From: Bradyrhizobium sp. BR13661
GTDB taxonomy: Bacteria; Pseudomonadota; Alphaproteobacteria; Rhizobiales; Xanthobacteraceae
NCBI RefSeq assembly: GCF_029892425.1
Contig: NZ_JARXWB010000012.1
Span: forward strand, 1 to 64,000
Direction: 5' to 3'
Length of the DNA: 64,000 bases
The position numbers were made by a program, and so were the translations under genes. The notes beneath the pieces are model-generated. The model was given only the letters and a program-made list of their open reading frames with translations. It made no database searches and was not told the DNA's origin. Positions within the stretch are counted from its first letter, which is position 1; each line of letters starts with the position of its first letter. Shown here piece after piece: positions 18,551-28,516 of this stretch.

Positions 18551-19417
18551 ATGAAGCGTACAGGAAAGAAGACTGCGACCGATCGGAATTTCGTCGTGGC
18601 GCTTTCCCGCGGACTTGACGTATTGCGCGCATTCCAGCCCAGCGACGGACTTCTCGGCAATCAGGAGATTGCCTCCCGCACCAATCTGCCGAAGCCGACC
18701 GTTTCGCGGCTGACCTACACGCTGACGAAGCTTGGCTATCTGACGCCGGTTCCCCGTTTCGAGAAATACCAGCTGGCACCGGCCGCGATGGCGCTCGGTT
18801 ACGCGGCGTTAGCCAATCTCGGCGTTCGGCATTTGTCCGAACCGTTCCGCGAAGAGATGATGCGCGCGACCGGCGGCGCCGTCGCGATCGGCGGCCGCGA
18901 TCGTCACAGCATGATCTATTTCGGACAGAGCCGCGGCAGCGAGACCGTCGGCGTTCAACTTGACGTCGGCTCGCGCGTACCGATTGCAACCAGTGCGATG
19001 GGCCGCGCCTATTTCTGGGCGCTCGGCGAAGAAGACCGCGCCGAACTGTCGCGTGTCCTGCGCGAACATTACGGCAGCCGCTGGCCGAAGATGCGCGACG
19101 GGCTGGAGCGTTCCGGCGAGACGGTTGCGAAGCACGGCTTCGCAATCTCGGTCGGCGACTGGCACGACGACATCGGCGCCGCCGGCGTCGCGCTCAGGCT
19201 CAACGACGGAACCGGGCCTTACGCATTCAATTGCGGCGCGCCCGCATTCCGCTTCACGGAAGAGCGATTGATCAACGACATTGGACCCCGTCTGCTTGCG
19301 ATGGTAAGGAACATCGAAGCGGCACTCGGGGGACTGATGCCGCCATCCAAAAAAGACGACAGCAAAAAGCTGAAATCAGGAGGGAAAGTTGCGCGTGTGG
19401 CCGAGGGGATCAGATAG
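18551..19417 (+). CDS. pimR: IclR-family transcriptional regulator, PimR-like
   Basis: The protein has 288 residues from ATG 18551; a TTG eleven codons upstream is a possible longer start. The N-terminal winged helix has LGNQEIASRTNLPKPTVSRLTYTLTKLGYL, typical for IclR. The C-terminal effector domain includes SRGSETVGVQLDVGSRVPIATSAMGRAYFWAL. Basic termini (MKRTGKKTATDR and a lysine-rich tail) flank it. It is divergent from pimF across the perfect palindrome at 18466-18484 and followed after 66 bases by transporter genes on the same strand. Control of catabolism and uptake by a CoA-ester or free dicarboxylate is the likely role. Confidence 0.85.
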   Translation: MKRTGKKTATDRNFVVALSRGLDVLRAFQPSDGLLGNQEIASRTNLPKPTVSRLTYTLTKLGYLTPVPRFEKYQLAPAAMALGYAALANLGVRHLSEPFREEMMRATGGAVAIGGRDRHSMIYFGQSRGSETVGVQLDVGSRVPIATSAMGRAYFWALGEEDRAELSRVLREHYGSRWPKMRDGLERSGETVAKHGFAISVGDWHDDIGAAGVALRLNDGTGPYAFNCGAPAFRFTEERLINDIGPRLLAMVRNIEAALGGLMPPSKKDDSKKLKSGGKVARVAEGIR

Positions 19418-19483
19418 CCTTTGTCATGTCAGGGAGCGGTTCGCATCGCTTCTTCGCCCCCAAAACGGTGTGGGCGAGACGAG

Positions 19484-20277
<794 letters not shown>

Positions 20278-20281
<4 letters not shown>

Positions 20282-20991
20282 CTGTTCTGCTCAACGTCAA
20301 GGACCTGCGCGCCTATTACGGCCAAGTCCAGGCGCTCCACGGCCTCACCTTCTCGCTCAACGAGGGCTCGCTCGTGACGCTGCTCGGGGCCAACGGCGCC
20401 GGCAAGACCACGACGCTGCGCGCGATCTGCAACATGGTGCGCTCCACCGGCGGCATCGAGTTCGACGGCAAGCCGCTGAACAATCGCTCCACCGAAAGCA
20501 TCGTGCGGTTCGGCATCGCCCATGTGCCGCAGGGCCGCGGCACCTTCACCACCATGACGGTGGAGGAAAATCTCCAGTTAGGTGCCATCACCCGCAAGGA
20601 CAATGCCGGCATCATCTCCGACATCGAGCGCATGTATGCGCATTTCCCGGTGCTGAAGCAGCGGCATACCCAGCAGGCCGGCACGCTCTCCGGCGGCGAG
20701 CAGCAGATGCTCGCGGTCGCGCGTGCGCTGATGCTACGGCCGCGGCTGATGCTGCTCGACGAGCCGTCCTTCGGCCTGGCGCCACTCGTGGTGCGCGACC
20801 TGTTCGGCATCCTCGGCAAGATCAACCGCGAGGACAAGGTGTCGATCCTGGTGGTCGAGCAGAACGCCCAGCTCGCGCTCGAGCTCGCCGACCAGGCCTA
20901 TGTGATCGAGACCGGCCGTATCGTGATGTCCGGCAACGCCAAGGACATCGCGAACAACGAAGAAATCCGCAAATCCTATCTGGGTTACTGA
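20278..20991 (+). CDS. ABC transporter ATPase, LivF-like
   Basis: The protein has 237 residues from the ATG that overlaps the LivG stop. It has Walker A GANGAGKTTT, signature LSGGEQQMLAVARAL, Walker B LMLLDEPSFGLAP and the LivF-type ending VVEQNAQLALELADQAYVIETGRIVMSG. It pairs with the preceding LivG-like protein as a heterodimeric motor. The spacing of 12 bases to the permease gene confirms one operon. Confidence 0.92.
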
Positions 20992-21003
20992 GGAGCCGGC
21001 ACA

Positions 21004-21882
21004 ATGGAGCTGTTTACCAACCAGGTGCTGGCCGGGATTGCCACCGGTGCCATCTACGCCTGCATGGCGCTCGCGGTGGTCATGATCTACCAGGCGATCG
21101 ACCATCTCAACTTCGCGCAGGGCGAGATGGCGATGTTCTCGACCTTCATCTCCTGGCAGCTGATGCAATGGGGCGTGCCCTATTGGGGCGCGTTCATCAT
21201 CGCGCTGGCGCTCTCCTTCGTCGGCGGCATCGCGATCGAGCGGATCCTGTTCAAGCCGCTGGCCAAGGCGCCGGTGCTGACCAATGTCGCCGGCTTCATC
21301 GCGCTGTACGCGATCATCAACTCCTCGGCCGGCCTAATCTGGGACTTCACCATCAAGCAATATCCGACCCCGTTCGGCTCTTCGCCGTTCCTCGGCAGCC
21401 AGCTGATCTCGACCCACCAGGCCGGCATGATCGGCGTCACCGTGCTGCTGCTGCTCGGCCTCTATTTCTTCTTCCAGTACACCCGCATTGGTCTTGCCAT
21501 GCGCGCGGCCGCCTCCGTGCCCGAATCGGCCCGCCTCGTCGGCATCAACACGAGCTGGATGATTGCGCTCGGCTGGGGCATGGCGACCGCGATCGGTGCG
21601 ATCGCCGGCATGCTGATCGCGCCGGTCGTGTTCCTCGAGCCCAACATGATGGGCGGCGTGCTGATCTACGGCTTTGCCGCAGCGGTGCTCGGGGGCCTCA
21701 CCAGCCCGTTCGGCGCCGTGGTCGGCGGCTTCCTGGTCGGCGTCTTCGAGAACCTCGCCGGCACCTATATCCCCGGCGTCGGCAATGAGCTGAAACTCCC
21801 GATCGCGCTCGCGCTGATCATCTCCGTCCTGGTCGTCAAACCCGCTGGTCTGTTCGGCCGGCACATCGTCAAGCGAGTTTGA
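21004..21882 (+). CDS. ABC transporter permease, LivH-like
   Basis: The 292-residue inner-membrane protein has about eight hydrophobic segments. It begins with the LivH-type motif GIATGAIYACMALAVVMIY followed by HLNFAQGEMAMFSTF. The loop AMRAAASVPESARLVGIN is the conserved ATPase-contact region (EAA-like), and GFAAAVLGGLTSPFGAVVGGF is the typical late helix. A ribosome-binding site GAGGAG precedes ATG 21004. Confidence 0.92.
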   Translation: MELFTNQVLAGIATGAIYACMALAVVMIYQAIDHLNFAQGEMAMFSTFISWQLMQWGVPYWGAFIIALALSFVGGIAIERILFKPLAKAPVLTNVAGFIALYAIINSSAGLIWDFTIKQYPTPFGSSPFLGSQLISTHQAGMIGVTVLLLLGLYFFFQYTRIGLAMRAAASVPESARLVGINTSWMIALGWGMATAIGAIAGMLIAPVVFLEPNMMGGVLIYGFAAAVLGGLTSPFGAVVGGFLVGVFENLAGTYIPGVGNELKLPIALALIISVLVVKPAGLFGRHIVKRV

Positions 21883-21884
21883 TC

Positions 21885-22904
21885 ATGAGCGCAGCAGAAG
21901 AAGTCGTCGCCGAAGGCAACGAGCCGGTCGAGGCCGTTCCGAAGCGGGCCATGACGCTGGGCACAGGCACCTCGGTGGTGGTGTTGCTGCTTCTCATCGC
22001 CGTTCCGCTGTTCGCGAAGAATTTTGTGATCTTCCAGCTGACCCAGCTGCTCTATCTGGGACTTGCGGTGCTGGCGCTGAACATCCTGACCGGCGGCTCG
22101 GGCCAGTTCTCGCTCGGCCAGAGCGCGTTCTACGGCATCGGCGCCTACATCACCGCCGTCATGATGGAGCAGTTCAACATCCCCTACTTCCTCTGCCTGC
22201 CGGTCGCGGGCGTGTTGTGCTTCGGCGTGGGCTTCCTGTTCGGCCAGCCCGCGCTGCGGCTCTCCGGCGTGTACCTGGCGCTGGCGACCTTCGCACTCGC
22301 CACCGCCATGCCGCAGCTTCTCAAGCTGAACTTCCTCGAGCCCTGGACCGGCGGCGTGCAGGGCCTCGTTGTCACCAAGCCCGATGCGCCGTTCGGCCTG
22401 AAGATGTCGCAGGACATGTGGCTGTATTACTTCACGCTCGTCGTCGTGCTCGCGATCTACGTCTTCTCGGTGAACCTGCTGCGCTCCCGCTCTGGCCGCG
22501 CCTTCATGGCGATCCGCGACAACGAGATCGCGGCCTCCGCCATGGGCGTCAACGTCGCGCTGTACAAGACGCTCGCCTTCGGCGTCTCCGCCGGCATCAC
22601 CGGCGTCGCCGGTGGCTTGAGCGCCATCGCGGTGCAGTTCGTCGCGCCCGACAGCTTCACCATCACGCTCGCGATCCAGCTGTTCCTCGGCATGGTCGTC
22701 GGCGGCGTCGGCTGGCTGCCCGGCTCGATCGTCGGAGCGGCCTTCATCATCTTCGTGCCCAATATCGCAGAGGGCATCTCCAAGGGCCTCTCCGGCGCCG
22801 TGTTCGGCGTGCTCCTGTTCCTCGTCATCTACCTCGTGCCGCATGGCGCAAGGCAAGTCGCGATCATGGGCCAGCAACTCGCCGGACGGCTCAGAAAAAA
22901 CTGA
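21885..22904 (+). CDS. ABC transporter permease, LivM-like
   Basis: The protein has 339 residues from ATG 21885, two bases after the LivH stop; an overlapping TTG two codons earlier is less likely. It is multi-spanning, with LSLGQSAFYGIGAYITAVMM (the LivM hallmark), RSRSGRAFMAIRDNEIAASAMGVN as ATPase contact loop and FLGMVVGGVGWLPGSIVGAAF. A 50-residue N-terminal extension (EEVVAEGNEPVEAVPKRA) is soluble. Together with LivH it forms the translocation pore. Confidence 0.9.
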   Translation: MSAAEEVVAEGNEPVEAVPKRAMTLGTGTSVVVLLLLIAVPLFAKNFVIFQLTQLLYLGLAVLALNILTGGSGQFSLGQSAFYGIGAYITAVMMEQFNIPYFLCLPVAGVLCFGVGFLFGQPALRLSGVYLALATFALATAMPQLLKLNFLEPWTGGVQGLVVTKPDAPFGLKMSQDMWLYYFTLVVVLAIYVFSVNLLRSRSGRAFMAIRDNEIAASAMGVNVALYKTLAFGVSAGITGVAGGLSAIAVQFVAPDSFTITLAIQLFLGMVVGGVGWLPGSIVGAAFIIFVPNIAEGISKGLSGAVFGVLLFLVIYLVPHGARQVAIMGQQLAGRLRKN

Positions 22905-22932
22905 AACGCCTAAACCAAGGAAGGAACCCAAA

Positions 22933-24159
22933 TTGACTTTCGGAAGAACACTGCGAACCACCGCACTTGTAACGGCGGTCGCGACCCTCACCTCCGGCGC
23001 AGCACTCGCTCAGAAGAAATACGACACCGGCGCGACCGATACCGAGATCAAGATCGGCAACATCATGCCGTACAGCGGTCCGGCATCGGCCTACGGCATC
23101 ATCGGCAAGACCGAAGAAGCCTATTTCAAGATGATCAACGACAAGGGCGGCATCAACGGCCGCAAGATCGTCTACGTCACCTATGACGACGGCTATTCAC
23201 CGCCGAAGGCGGTCGAGCAGGTCCGCAAGCTGGTCGAGAGCGACGAGGTGCTCGCCGTGTTCAACCCCCTCGGCACGCCCTCGAACACCGCGATCCAGAA
23301 ATATCTGAACGCCAAGAAGATCCCGCAGCTGTTCGTCGCCACCGGCGCGACCAAGTGGAACGACCCGAAGAACTTCCCCTGGACCATGGGCTGGCAGCCC
23401 TCCTACCAGAGCGAAGCGCAGATCTACGCGAAATGGCTGTTGAAGGAGAGGCCCGACGCCAAGGTCGCGATCCTCTATCAGAACGACGATTTCGGCAAAG
23501 ACTACCTCAAGGGCACCAAGGATGGTTTCGGCGCCAAGGCGTCGTCCATCATCTTGGAAGAAAGCTATGAGGTCTCCGAGCCCTCGATCGATGGCCACAT
23601 CGTCAAGATCAAGGCCGCCAATCCCGACGTGCTGCTGATCTACACGACGCCGAAGTTCGGCGCCCAGACCATCAAGAAAACCGCCGAGCTCGGCTGGAAG
23701 CCGTTGCAGATCATCACCAACGTGTCGGCCTCGGTCGGCAGCGTGATGAAGCCGGCCGGCTTCGAAGCTGCCCAAGGCGTGCTGTCGGCGGCTTACGCCA
23801 AGGACGGCGCTGATCCGCGCTGGGCTGACGATGCCGGCATGAAGAAGTGGGCCGAGTTCCTGGACAAGTACATGCCCGGCGTCGACAAGACCGACTCCAG
23901 CGTCGTCTACGGCTACGGTGCCGCACAGACGCTGGTCAAGGCGCTGGAACAGTGCGGCGACGATCTCACCCGCGCCAACCTGATGAAGCAGGCGGCGAGC
24001 CTGAAGGACTTCGCGCCGGACACCATGCTGCCCGGCGTCACCATCAACACCGGTCCGAACGACTTCGCCCCGATCAGCCAACTGCAGATGCAGCGCTTCA
24101 AGGGCGAAAAGTGGGAACAGTTCGGCGATATCCTGAGCGGCGACGTGGCTCCCGAATAA
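22933..24159 (+). CDS. ABC transporter substrate-binding protein, paralogue 1
   Basis: The protein has 408 residues with a TTG start at 22933, favoured by the AAGGAAGG ribosome-binding site and because it begins the signal peptide (TFGRTLRTTALVTAVATLTSGAALAQ). The mature protein opens KKYDTGATDTEIKIGNIMPYSGPASAYG, the HAAT-type type I periplasmic-binding fold. Recurrent features ATGATKWNDPKNFPWTMGWQP and QNDDFGKDYLKG are shared with the next two genes. It delivers solute to the LivH/LivM pore, and a strong terminator follows. The ligand is inferred, from the pim neighbourhood, to be a dicarboxylate or fatty acid. Confidence 0.88.
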   Translation: MTFGRTLRTTALVTAVATLTSGAALAQKKYDTGATDTEIKIGNIMPYSGPASAYGIIGKTEEAYFKMINDKGGINGRKIVYVTYDDGYSPPKAVEQVRKLVESDEVLAVFNPLGTPSNTAIQKYLNAKKIPQLFVATGATKWNDPKNFPWTMGWQPSYQSEAQIYAKWLLKERPDAKVAILYQNDDFGKDYLKGTKDGFGAKASSIILEESYEVSEPSIDGHIVKIKAANPDVLLIYTTPKFGAQTIKKTAELGWKPLQIITNVSASVGSVMKPAGFEAAQGVLSAAYAKDGADPRWADDAGMKKWAEFLDKYMPGVDKTDSSVVYGYGAAQTLVKALEQCGDDLTRANLMKQAASLKDFAPDTMLPGVTINTGPNDFAPISQLQMQRFKGEKWEQFGDILSGDVAPE

Positions 24160-24187
24160 CGCGCTGTCGCGATAGTCCAATCTGCCA

Positions 24188-24219
24188 AGCCCCCGCGAAC
24201 GATCGCGGGGGCTTTTTGT
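24188..24219 (+). terminator. Rho-independent terminator after binding protein 1
   Basis: AGCCCCCGCGA-ACGA-TCGCGGGGGCT is followed by TTTTTG. The 11-bp GC stem and T run, 28 bases after the stop, make a textbook terminator that insulates the second binding-protein gene. Confidence 0.9.
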
Positions 24220-24277
24220 TGACGTCAGATATCAAACTTGTTCAATGCGACGCCAATCCAGGTGAGGTGGGAATGAA

Positions 24278-25504
24278 ATGACTGCCGTTCGATGTCCGGT
24301 TGTAGCGCTTTTTGTCGCATTCGCGTTGTGCACTGCGATGAGCAATCCCGCTCTGGCGCAGAAGGCCTACGACAAAGGCGCCTCCGATACCGAGATCAAA
24401 ATCGGCAACATCATGCCGTACAGCGGGCCGGCCTCGGCCTACGCCGCGATCGGCAAGGCCGAAGAAGCCTATTTCAACAAGATCAACGCCGAGGGCGGCA
24501 TCAACGGCCGCAAGATCAAGTTCATCTCGTATGACGACGGCTATTCGCCGCCGAAGACGGTGGAGCAGGCGCGCAAGCTGGTCGAGAGCGACAATGTGCT
24601 TCTGATCTTCGGCTCGCTCGGCACCTCCACCAACGGCGCCATCCGCAAATACATGAACGAGAACAAGGTGCCGCAATTGTTCGTGGCGAGCGGCGCCTCG
24701 AAGTGGAACGATCCGAAGCAATATCCCTGGACCATGGGCTGGCAGCCGAGCTACGCGAGCGAAGCCAAGGTCTACGCCAAGTACATCATGAAGGAGAAGC
24801 CCGAAGCGAAGATCGGCGTGCTCTACCAGAACGACGATTTCGGCAAGGATTATCTGAAGGGACTGAAGGACGGGCTCGGTGAGAAAGCCTCGATGATCGT
24901 GCTGGCAGAGCCCTATGACACCTCCGAGCCCGCGATCGACGAGCACGTCGTGAAGCTGAAAGCCGCGGGCGCCGACGTCTTCATCAGCATCACCACGCCG
25001 AAATTCGCGGCGCAAGCGATCAAGAAGGCGGCCGAGATCATCTGGCACCCGATCCACATCATCTCCAACGTCTCGGCCTCCGTCGGCGGCGTGATCGAGC
25101 CGGCGGGCTACGAGATCTCGCAGGGCATCCTGTCGGCGAGCTACTTCAAGGACGGCTCCGATCCGCAATGGAATGCCGATGACGGCATGAAGAAGTTCTA
25201 CGATTTCCTCGCGCAATACGATCCGAAGGGCAACAAGCTCGATGCCGGCGTCGCGTTCGGCTATGCCGCCGCGCAAACCATGGTGAAGGTGCTGCAGATG
25301 TGCGGCGACAACCTCACCCGCGACAACGTCATGATGCAGGCAGCACACCTGAGGGATTTCGCACCCGATACGCTGCTGCCCGGCATCAAGATCAACACCG
25401 CGCCCGACAATTTCGCGCCGATCGAGCAGCTCCAGATGATGCGATTCAAGGGCAAGGCCTGGGAATTGTTCGGCGACATCATCTCGAGCGACCTCGCTCG
25501 TTGA
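24278..25504 (+). CDS. ABC transporter substrate-binding protein, paralogue 2
   Basis: The protein has 408 residues. The ATG at 24278 starts a signal peptide (MTAVRCPVVALFVAFALCTAMSNPALAQ), and the mature chain begins KAYDKGASDTEIKIGNIMPYSGPASAYAA. It aligns end to end with paralogues 1 and 3, sharing TMGWQPSYASEAKVYAKY and QNDDFGKDYLKGLKDG. Differences cluster in loops such as FGSLGTSTNGAIRKYMNENK, which may change ligand preference. It has its own terminator and a 118-base upstream gap, so it may also have its own promoter. Confidence 0.88.
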   Translation: MTAVRCPVVALFVAFALCTAMSNPALAQKAYDKGASDTEIKIGNIMPYSGPASAYAAIGKAEEAYFNKINAEGGINGRKIKFISYDDGYSPPKTVEQARKLVESDNVLLIFGSLGTSTNGAIRKYMNENKVPQLFVASGASKWNDPKQYPWTMGWQPSYASEAKVYAKYIMKEKPEAKIGVLYQNDDFGKDYLKGLKDGLGEKASMIVLAEPYDTSEPAIDEHVVKLKAAGADVFISITTPKFAAQAIKKAAEIIWHPIHIISNVSASVGGVIEPAGYEISQGILSASYFKDGSDPQWNADDGMKKFYDFLAQYDPKGNKLDAGVAFGYAAAQTMVKVLQMCGDNLTRDNVMMQAAHLRDFAPDTLLPGIKINTAPDNFAPIEQLQMMRFKGKAWELFGDIISSDLAR

Positions 25505-25596
25505 TATCAACCGAGAATAGCCCAATCCGCACCGAGCAACCCTTGACTGTCCTGCCGTCTCGCAGTTGCACAGGCCTGCCTGACTACTAAAGGAGC

Positions 25597-25630
25597 AGCC
25601 CCTGCGACGTTGTCGCGGGGGCTTTGTGTT
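25597..25630 (+). terminator. Rho-independent terminator after binding protein 2
   Basis: AGCCCCTGCGAC-GTT-GTCGCGGGGGCT followed by TTGTGTT; a 12-bp stem with one T-G pair. It is closely related in sequence to the terminator after paralogue 1, suggesting the terminator was duplicated with the gene. Confidence 0.85.
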
Positions 25631-25731
25631 GAAGGCCAACCGCAAATCGTATTGAATTGCCGATGCGCGGCCCAAAAACAATCAAGCCAAGAAAAGGAGC
25701 GCGCACACACCAAGAAAAAAGGGAGATTGGA

Positions 25732-26961
25732 ATGCCCGCTGTCACCGGCAAACTTGCGGCCGCGTCACTGGCGCTCGCGCTCATTGCGGCCTCGACCTCC
25801 ATCGCATCGGCCCAGAAGAAATACGATACCGGCGCGACCGATACCGAGATCAAGGTCGGCAACATCATGCCCTACAGCGGACCGGCCTCCGCCTACGGCA
25901 TCATCGGGCGGACCGAAGCCGCCTTTTTCAAGAAGATCAACGAGGAAGGCGGCATCAACGGCCGCAAGATCAACTTCGTCTCCTACGACGACGCCTATTC
26001 GCCGCCGAAGGCGGTCGAGCAGGCGCGCAAGCTGGTCGAGAGCGACGAGGTGCTGTTCATCTTCAACTCACTCGGCACGCCGTCCAACTCGGCGATCCAG
26101 AAATACATGAACGCGAAGAAGGTGCCGCAGATCCTGGTCGCGACCGGCGCCACCAAGTGGAACGATCCGAAAGACTTCCCCTGGACGATGGGCTGGCAGC
26201 CCAACTATCAGAGCGAGACGCAGATCTACGCAAAGTGGCTGCTCAAGAACAAGCCGGACGCCAAGATCGCCGTGCTGTTCCAGAACGACGATTACGGCAA
26301 GGACTATCTGAAGGGTCTCAAGGACGGCCTCAGCGCCAAGGCGGGCTCGATGATCGTTGCGGAGGAAAGCTACGAGACATCCGAGCCGACCATCGACAAC
26401 CACATCGTGAAGCTGAAGTCGACCGGCGCCGACGTGTTCATGAACATCACGACGCCGAAGTTTGCAGCCCAAGCGATCAAGAAGGTTGCCGAGGTCGGCT
26501 GGAAGCCGCTGCACTTCCTCAACAACGTCTCGGCCTCCGTCGGCAGCGTGATGAAGCCTGCCGGCTATGAGAACGGCCAGGACATCATCTCCGCCGACTA
26601 TCTGAAGGACGTGTCGGACCCGCAGTGGAAGAATGACCCCGGCATGAAGGACTTCATCGCTTTCATGGACAAATACTTCCCTGAAGGCGACAAGCTCGAC
26701 CACGGCACCATCGTCGGCTACGGCGTGGCGCAGACGCTGGTCCAGATCCTGAAGCAATGCGGCGACGATCTCACGCGCGAGAACGTCATGAAGCAGGCCG
26801 CGAATCTGAAGAACTTCCGCACCGAGGTGCTGCTGCCGGGCATCCAGATCAACACCTCCCCGACCGACTTTGCCCCGATCAGCCAGCTCCAGCTCGAGCG
26901 GTTCAAGGGCGAGAAGTGGGATCTGTTCGGCGACGTGATCAGCGCCGACGTCGGCGGCTAG
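25732..26961 (+). CDS. ABC transporter substrate-binding protein, paralogue 3
   Basis: The protein has 409 residues from ATG 25732, preceded by AAAAAAGGGAGA; the signal peptide is MPAVTGKLAAASLALALIAASTSIASAQ. The mature N terminus KKYDTGATDTEIKVGN is nearly identical to paralogue 1. The chain has the same Leu/Ile/Val-binding fold with NSLGTPSNSAIQKYMNAKK and QNDDYGKDYLKGLKDG. It is the third tandem copy behind one permease set and may broaden the solute range of the transporter. Confidence 0.88.
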   Translation: MPAVTGKLAAASLALALIAASTSIASAQKKYDTGATDTEIKVGNIMPYSGPASAYGIIGRTEAAFFKKINEEGGINGRKINFVSYDDAYSPPKAVEQARKLVESDEVLFIFNSLGTPSNSAIQKYMNAKKVPQILVATGATKWNDPKDFPWTMGWQPNYQSETQIYAKWLLKNKPDAKIAVLFQNDDYGKDYLKGLKDGLSAKAGSMIVAEESYETSEPTIDNHIVKLKSTGADVFMNITTPKFAAQAIKKVAEVGWKPLHFLNNVSASVGSVMKPAGYENGQDIISADYLKDVSDPQWKNDPGMKDFIAFMDKYFPEGDKLDHGTIVGYGVAQTLVQILKQCGDDLTRENVMKQAANLKNFRTEVLLPGIQINTSPTDFAPISQLQLERFKGEKWDLFGDVISADVGG

Positions 26962-26985
26962 CCGCCTGAACACGACGAGAGCAAG

Positions 26986-27021
26986 AAGGCCCGTCGCGAA
27001 ACTATCGCGGCGGGCCTTTCG
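26986..27021 (+). terminator. Rho-independent terminator after binding protein 3
   Basis: AAGGCCCGTCGCGA and TCGCGGCGGGCCTT form a 14-bp stem (one T-G pair) with a loop of AACTA, followed by TC-rich sequence. It closes the uptake block 24 bases after the stop. Confidence 0.8.
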
Positions 27022-27158
27022 CCATCATGATCACGCGATTGCACAATCGAATGACGGTAATGGCTGCTTACCCTTTGGCGCCCGATGCGCTAGGCAAGGG
27101 AATGGCGACGTCCTCGCCACAGCTTTAGTCTGCCAAGAGTTTGCCGAAGGCCATCGTC

Positions 27159-28442
27159 ATGACCGACCGACGTCCCCTGCTCCGCGCGCTCTACGATGCC
27201 GCCGTTGCCGCCGCCCATCCGAGCACGATCCTGGCGCCTCACCTGCGCCCCGCGCCGAAGGGGCGCGTGATCTGCCTCGCCGCCGGCAAGGGCGCCGCCG
27301 CGATGGCCGCGGCCGCGGAGCGGCATTATCTCGACACGCTCAAGCTCGCGCCCGAGCGCCTCCTCGGCATCGCCACCACGCGCCACGGCTATGGCGTGCC
27401 GACGCGCCGGATCCGCGTCGTCGAGGCCGGCCATCCCGTGCCCGACGAGGCCGGCCTGAGGGGCGCGGCCGACACGCTCGCGCTCGCAGGCGAGGCAGGG
27501 CCGGACGACCTGCTGCTGGTGCTGCTCACCGGCGGCGGATCGGCGAACTGGATCGCGCCGGTGGACGGAATCAGTTTTGCGCAGAAGCAGGCCGTCAACA
27601 AGGCGCTGTTACGCTCGGGCGCGCCGATCGGCGAGATGAACATCGTGCGCAAGCATCTCTCGCGCATCAAGGGCGGACGTCTCGCGCGCGCCGGCCGGAA
27701 CGCCGCCGAGATCGTGACGCTCGCGATCTCCGACGTGCCCCATGACGACGCTTCCGCGATCGCTTCGGGTCCCACTGTGCCCGATCCGACCACGCTTGCC
27801 GATGCACGCGCGATCGTCGCGAAGTACAAGCTCGCCATCGACGAGGCCGTCACCTGCGCGCTCGACGATCCCGCCAATGAAAGCTGCAAGCCGGGTGATT
27901 CGGCCTTCGCACGCGCCTCGTTCGAGCTGATCGCGCGGCCGAAACAGTCGCTCGATGCCGCGGTGAAGCTTGCCAAGGAGGCCGGCTACGAGACCATCGA
28001 CCTTGGCGCCGATCTCGAAGGCGAGGCCCGCGAGGTCGCGGCCGCTCATGCGAAGCTGGCACTTGCGGCCCGCGCGCAAGGCAAGCGCGTCGCCATCCTC
28101 TCGGGCGGCGAGCTCACCGTCACAGTGCGCGGCAATGGCCGCGGCGGCCCCAACCAGGAATACGCACTGGCGCTGGCGTCGCTATTGAAGGACACGCCCG
28201 ACATCTCGGCGCTCGCCGGCGACACCGACGGCGCCGACGGCGGCGCCGGCCACCCCACCGATCCCGCCGGCGCGCTGATCGACGCAGCGACGTTCGCCAA
28301 GATGAAGGCGCTGGCGCTTCAGCCGCAGGCGTATCTGGACAACAACGACGCGACGACGTTCTTCGAGGCGACGGGGGATCTGCTGCAGCCGGGCCCGACG
28401 CTGACAAACGTCAACGACATCCGGGTGATCCTGGTGGATTAG
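27159..28442 (+). CDS. Glycerate 2-kinase (MOFRL family)
   Basis: The protein has 427 residues from ATG 27159 (MTDRRPLLRALYDAAVAAAHP), with GAAGG ten bases upstream. The N-terminal DUF4147 domain includes VICLAAGKGAAAMAAAAE and VEAGHPVPDEAG, then LLTGGGSANW. The C-terminal MOFRL domain has ILSGGELTVTVRGNGRGGPNQEYAL and AGDTDGADGGAGHPTDPAG. These are hallmarks of the kinase that makes 2-phosphoglycerate from D-glycerate (GckA/TtuD type), linking C2 and tartrate metabolism to glycolysis. It is a single gene, convergent with the Ehr cluster. Confidence 0.9.
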   Translation: MTDRRPLLRALYDAAVAAAHPSTILAPHLRPAPKGRVICLAAGKGAAAMAAAAERHYLDTLKLAPERLLGIATTRHGYGVPTRRIRVVEAGHPVPDEAGLRGAADTLALAGEAGPDDLLLVLLTGGGSANWIAPVDGISFAQKQAVNKALLRSGAPIGEMNIVRKHLSRIKGGRLARAGRNAAEIVTLAISDVPHDDASAIASGPTVPDPTTLADARAIVAKYKLAIDEAVTCALDDPANESCKPGDSAFARASFELIARPKQSLDAAVKLAKEAGYETIDLGADLEGEAREVAAAHAKLALAARAQGKRVAILSGGELTVTVRGNGRGGPNQEYALALASLLKDTPDISALAGDTDGADGGAGHPTDPAGALIDAATFAKMKALALQPQAYLDNNDATTFFEATGDLLQPGPTLTNVNDIRVILVD

Positions 28443-28484
28443 CCTTGCCGTGGATTAGCCTTGCCGCGGATTAGCCTTGCCCTG
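28437..28484 (+). repeat. Three tandem 16-base repeats across the glycerate kinase stop
   Basis: GATTAGCCTTGCCGTG, GATTAGCCTTGCCGCG and GATTAGCCTTGCCCTG are three head-to-tail copies. The first contains the TAG stop codon of the kinase gene, so each copy repeats an in-register-looking end-of-gene motif. It is the only short tandem array of this kind in the window. Confidence 0.9.
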
Positions 28485-28516
28485 TTCGACGTCACCGCGG
28501 CCTGGCCTGACCCGGC

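Noticed and set aside
28437..28484. CRISPR-like array
   Set aside because: The three 16-base units are directly adjacent with no spacers and no cas genes are present.
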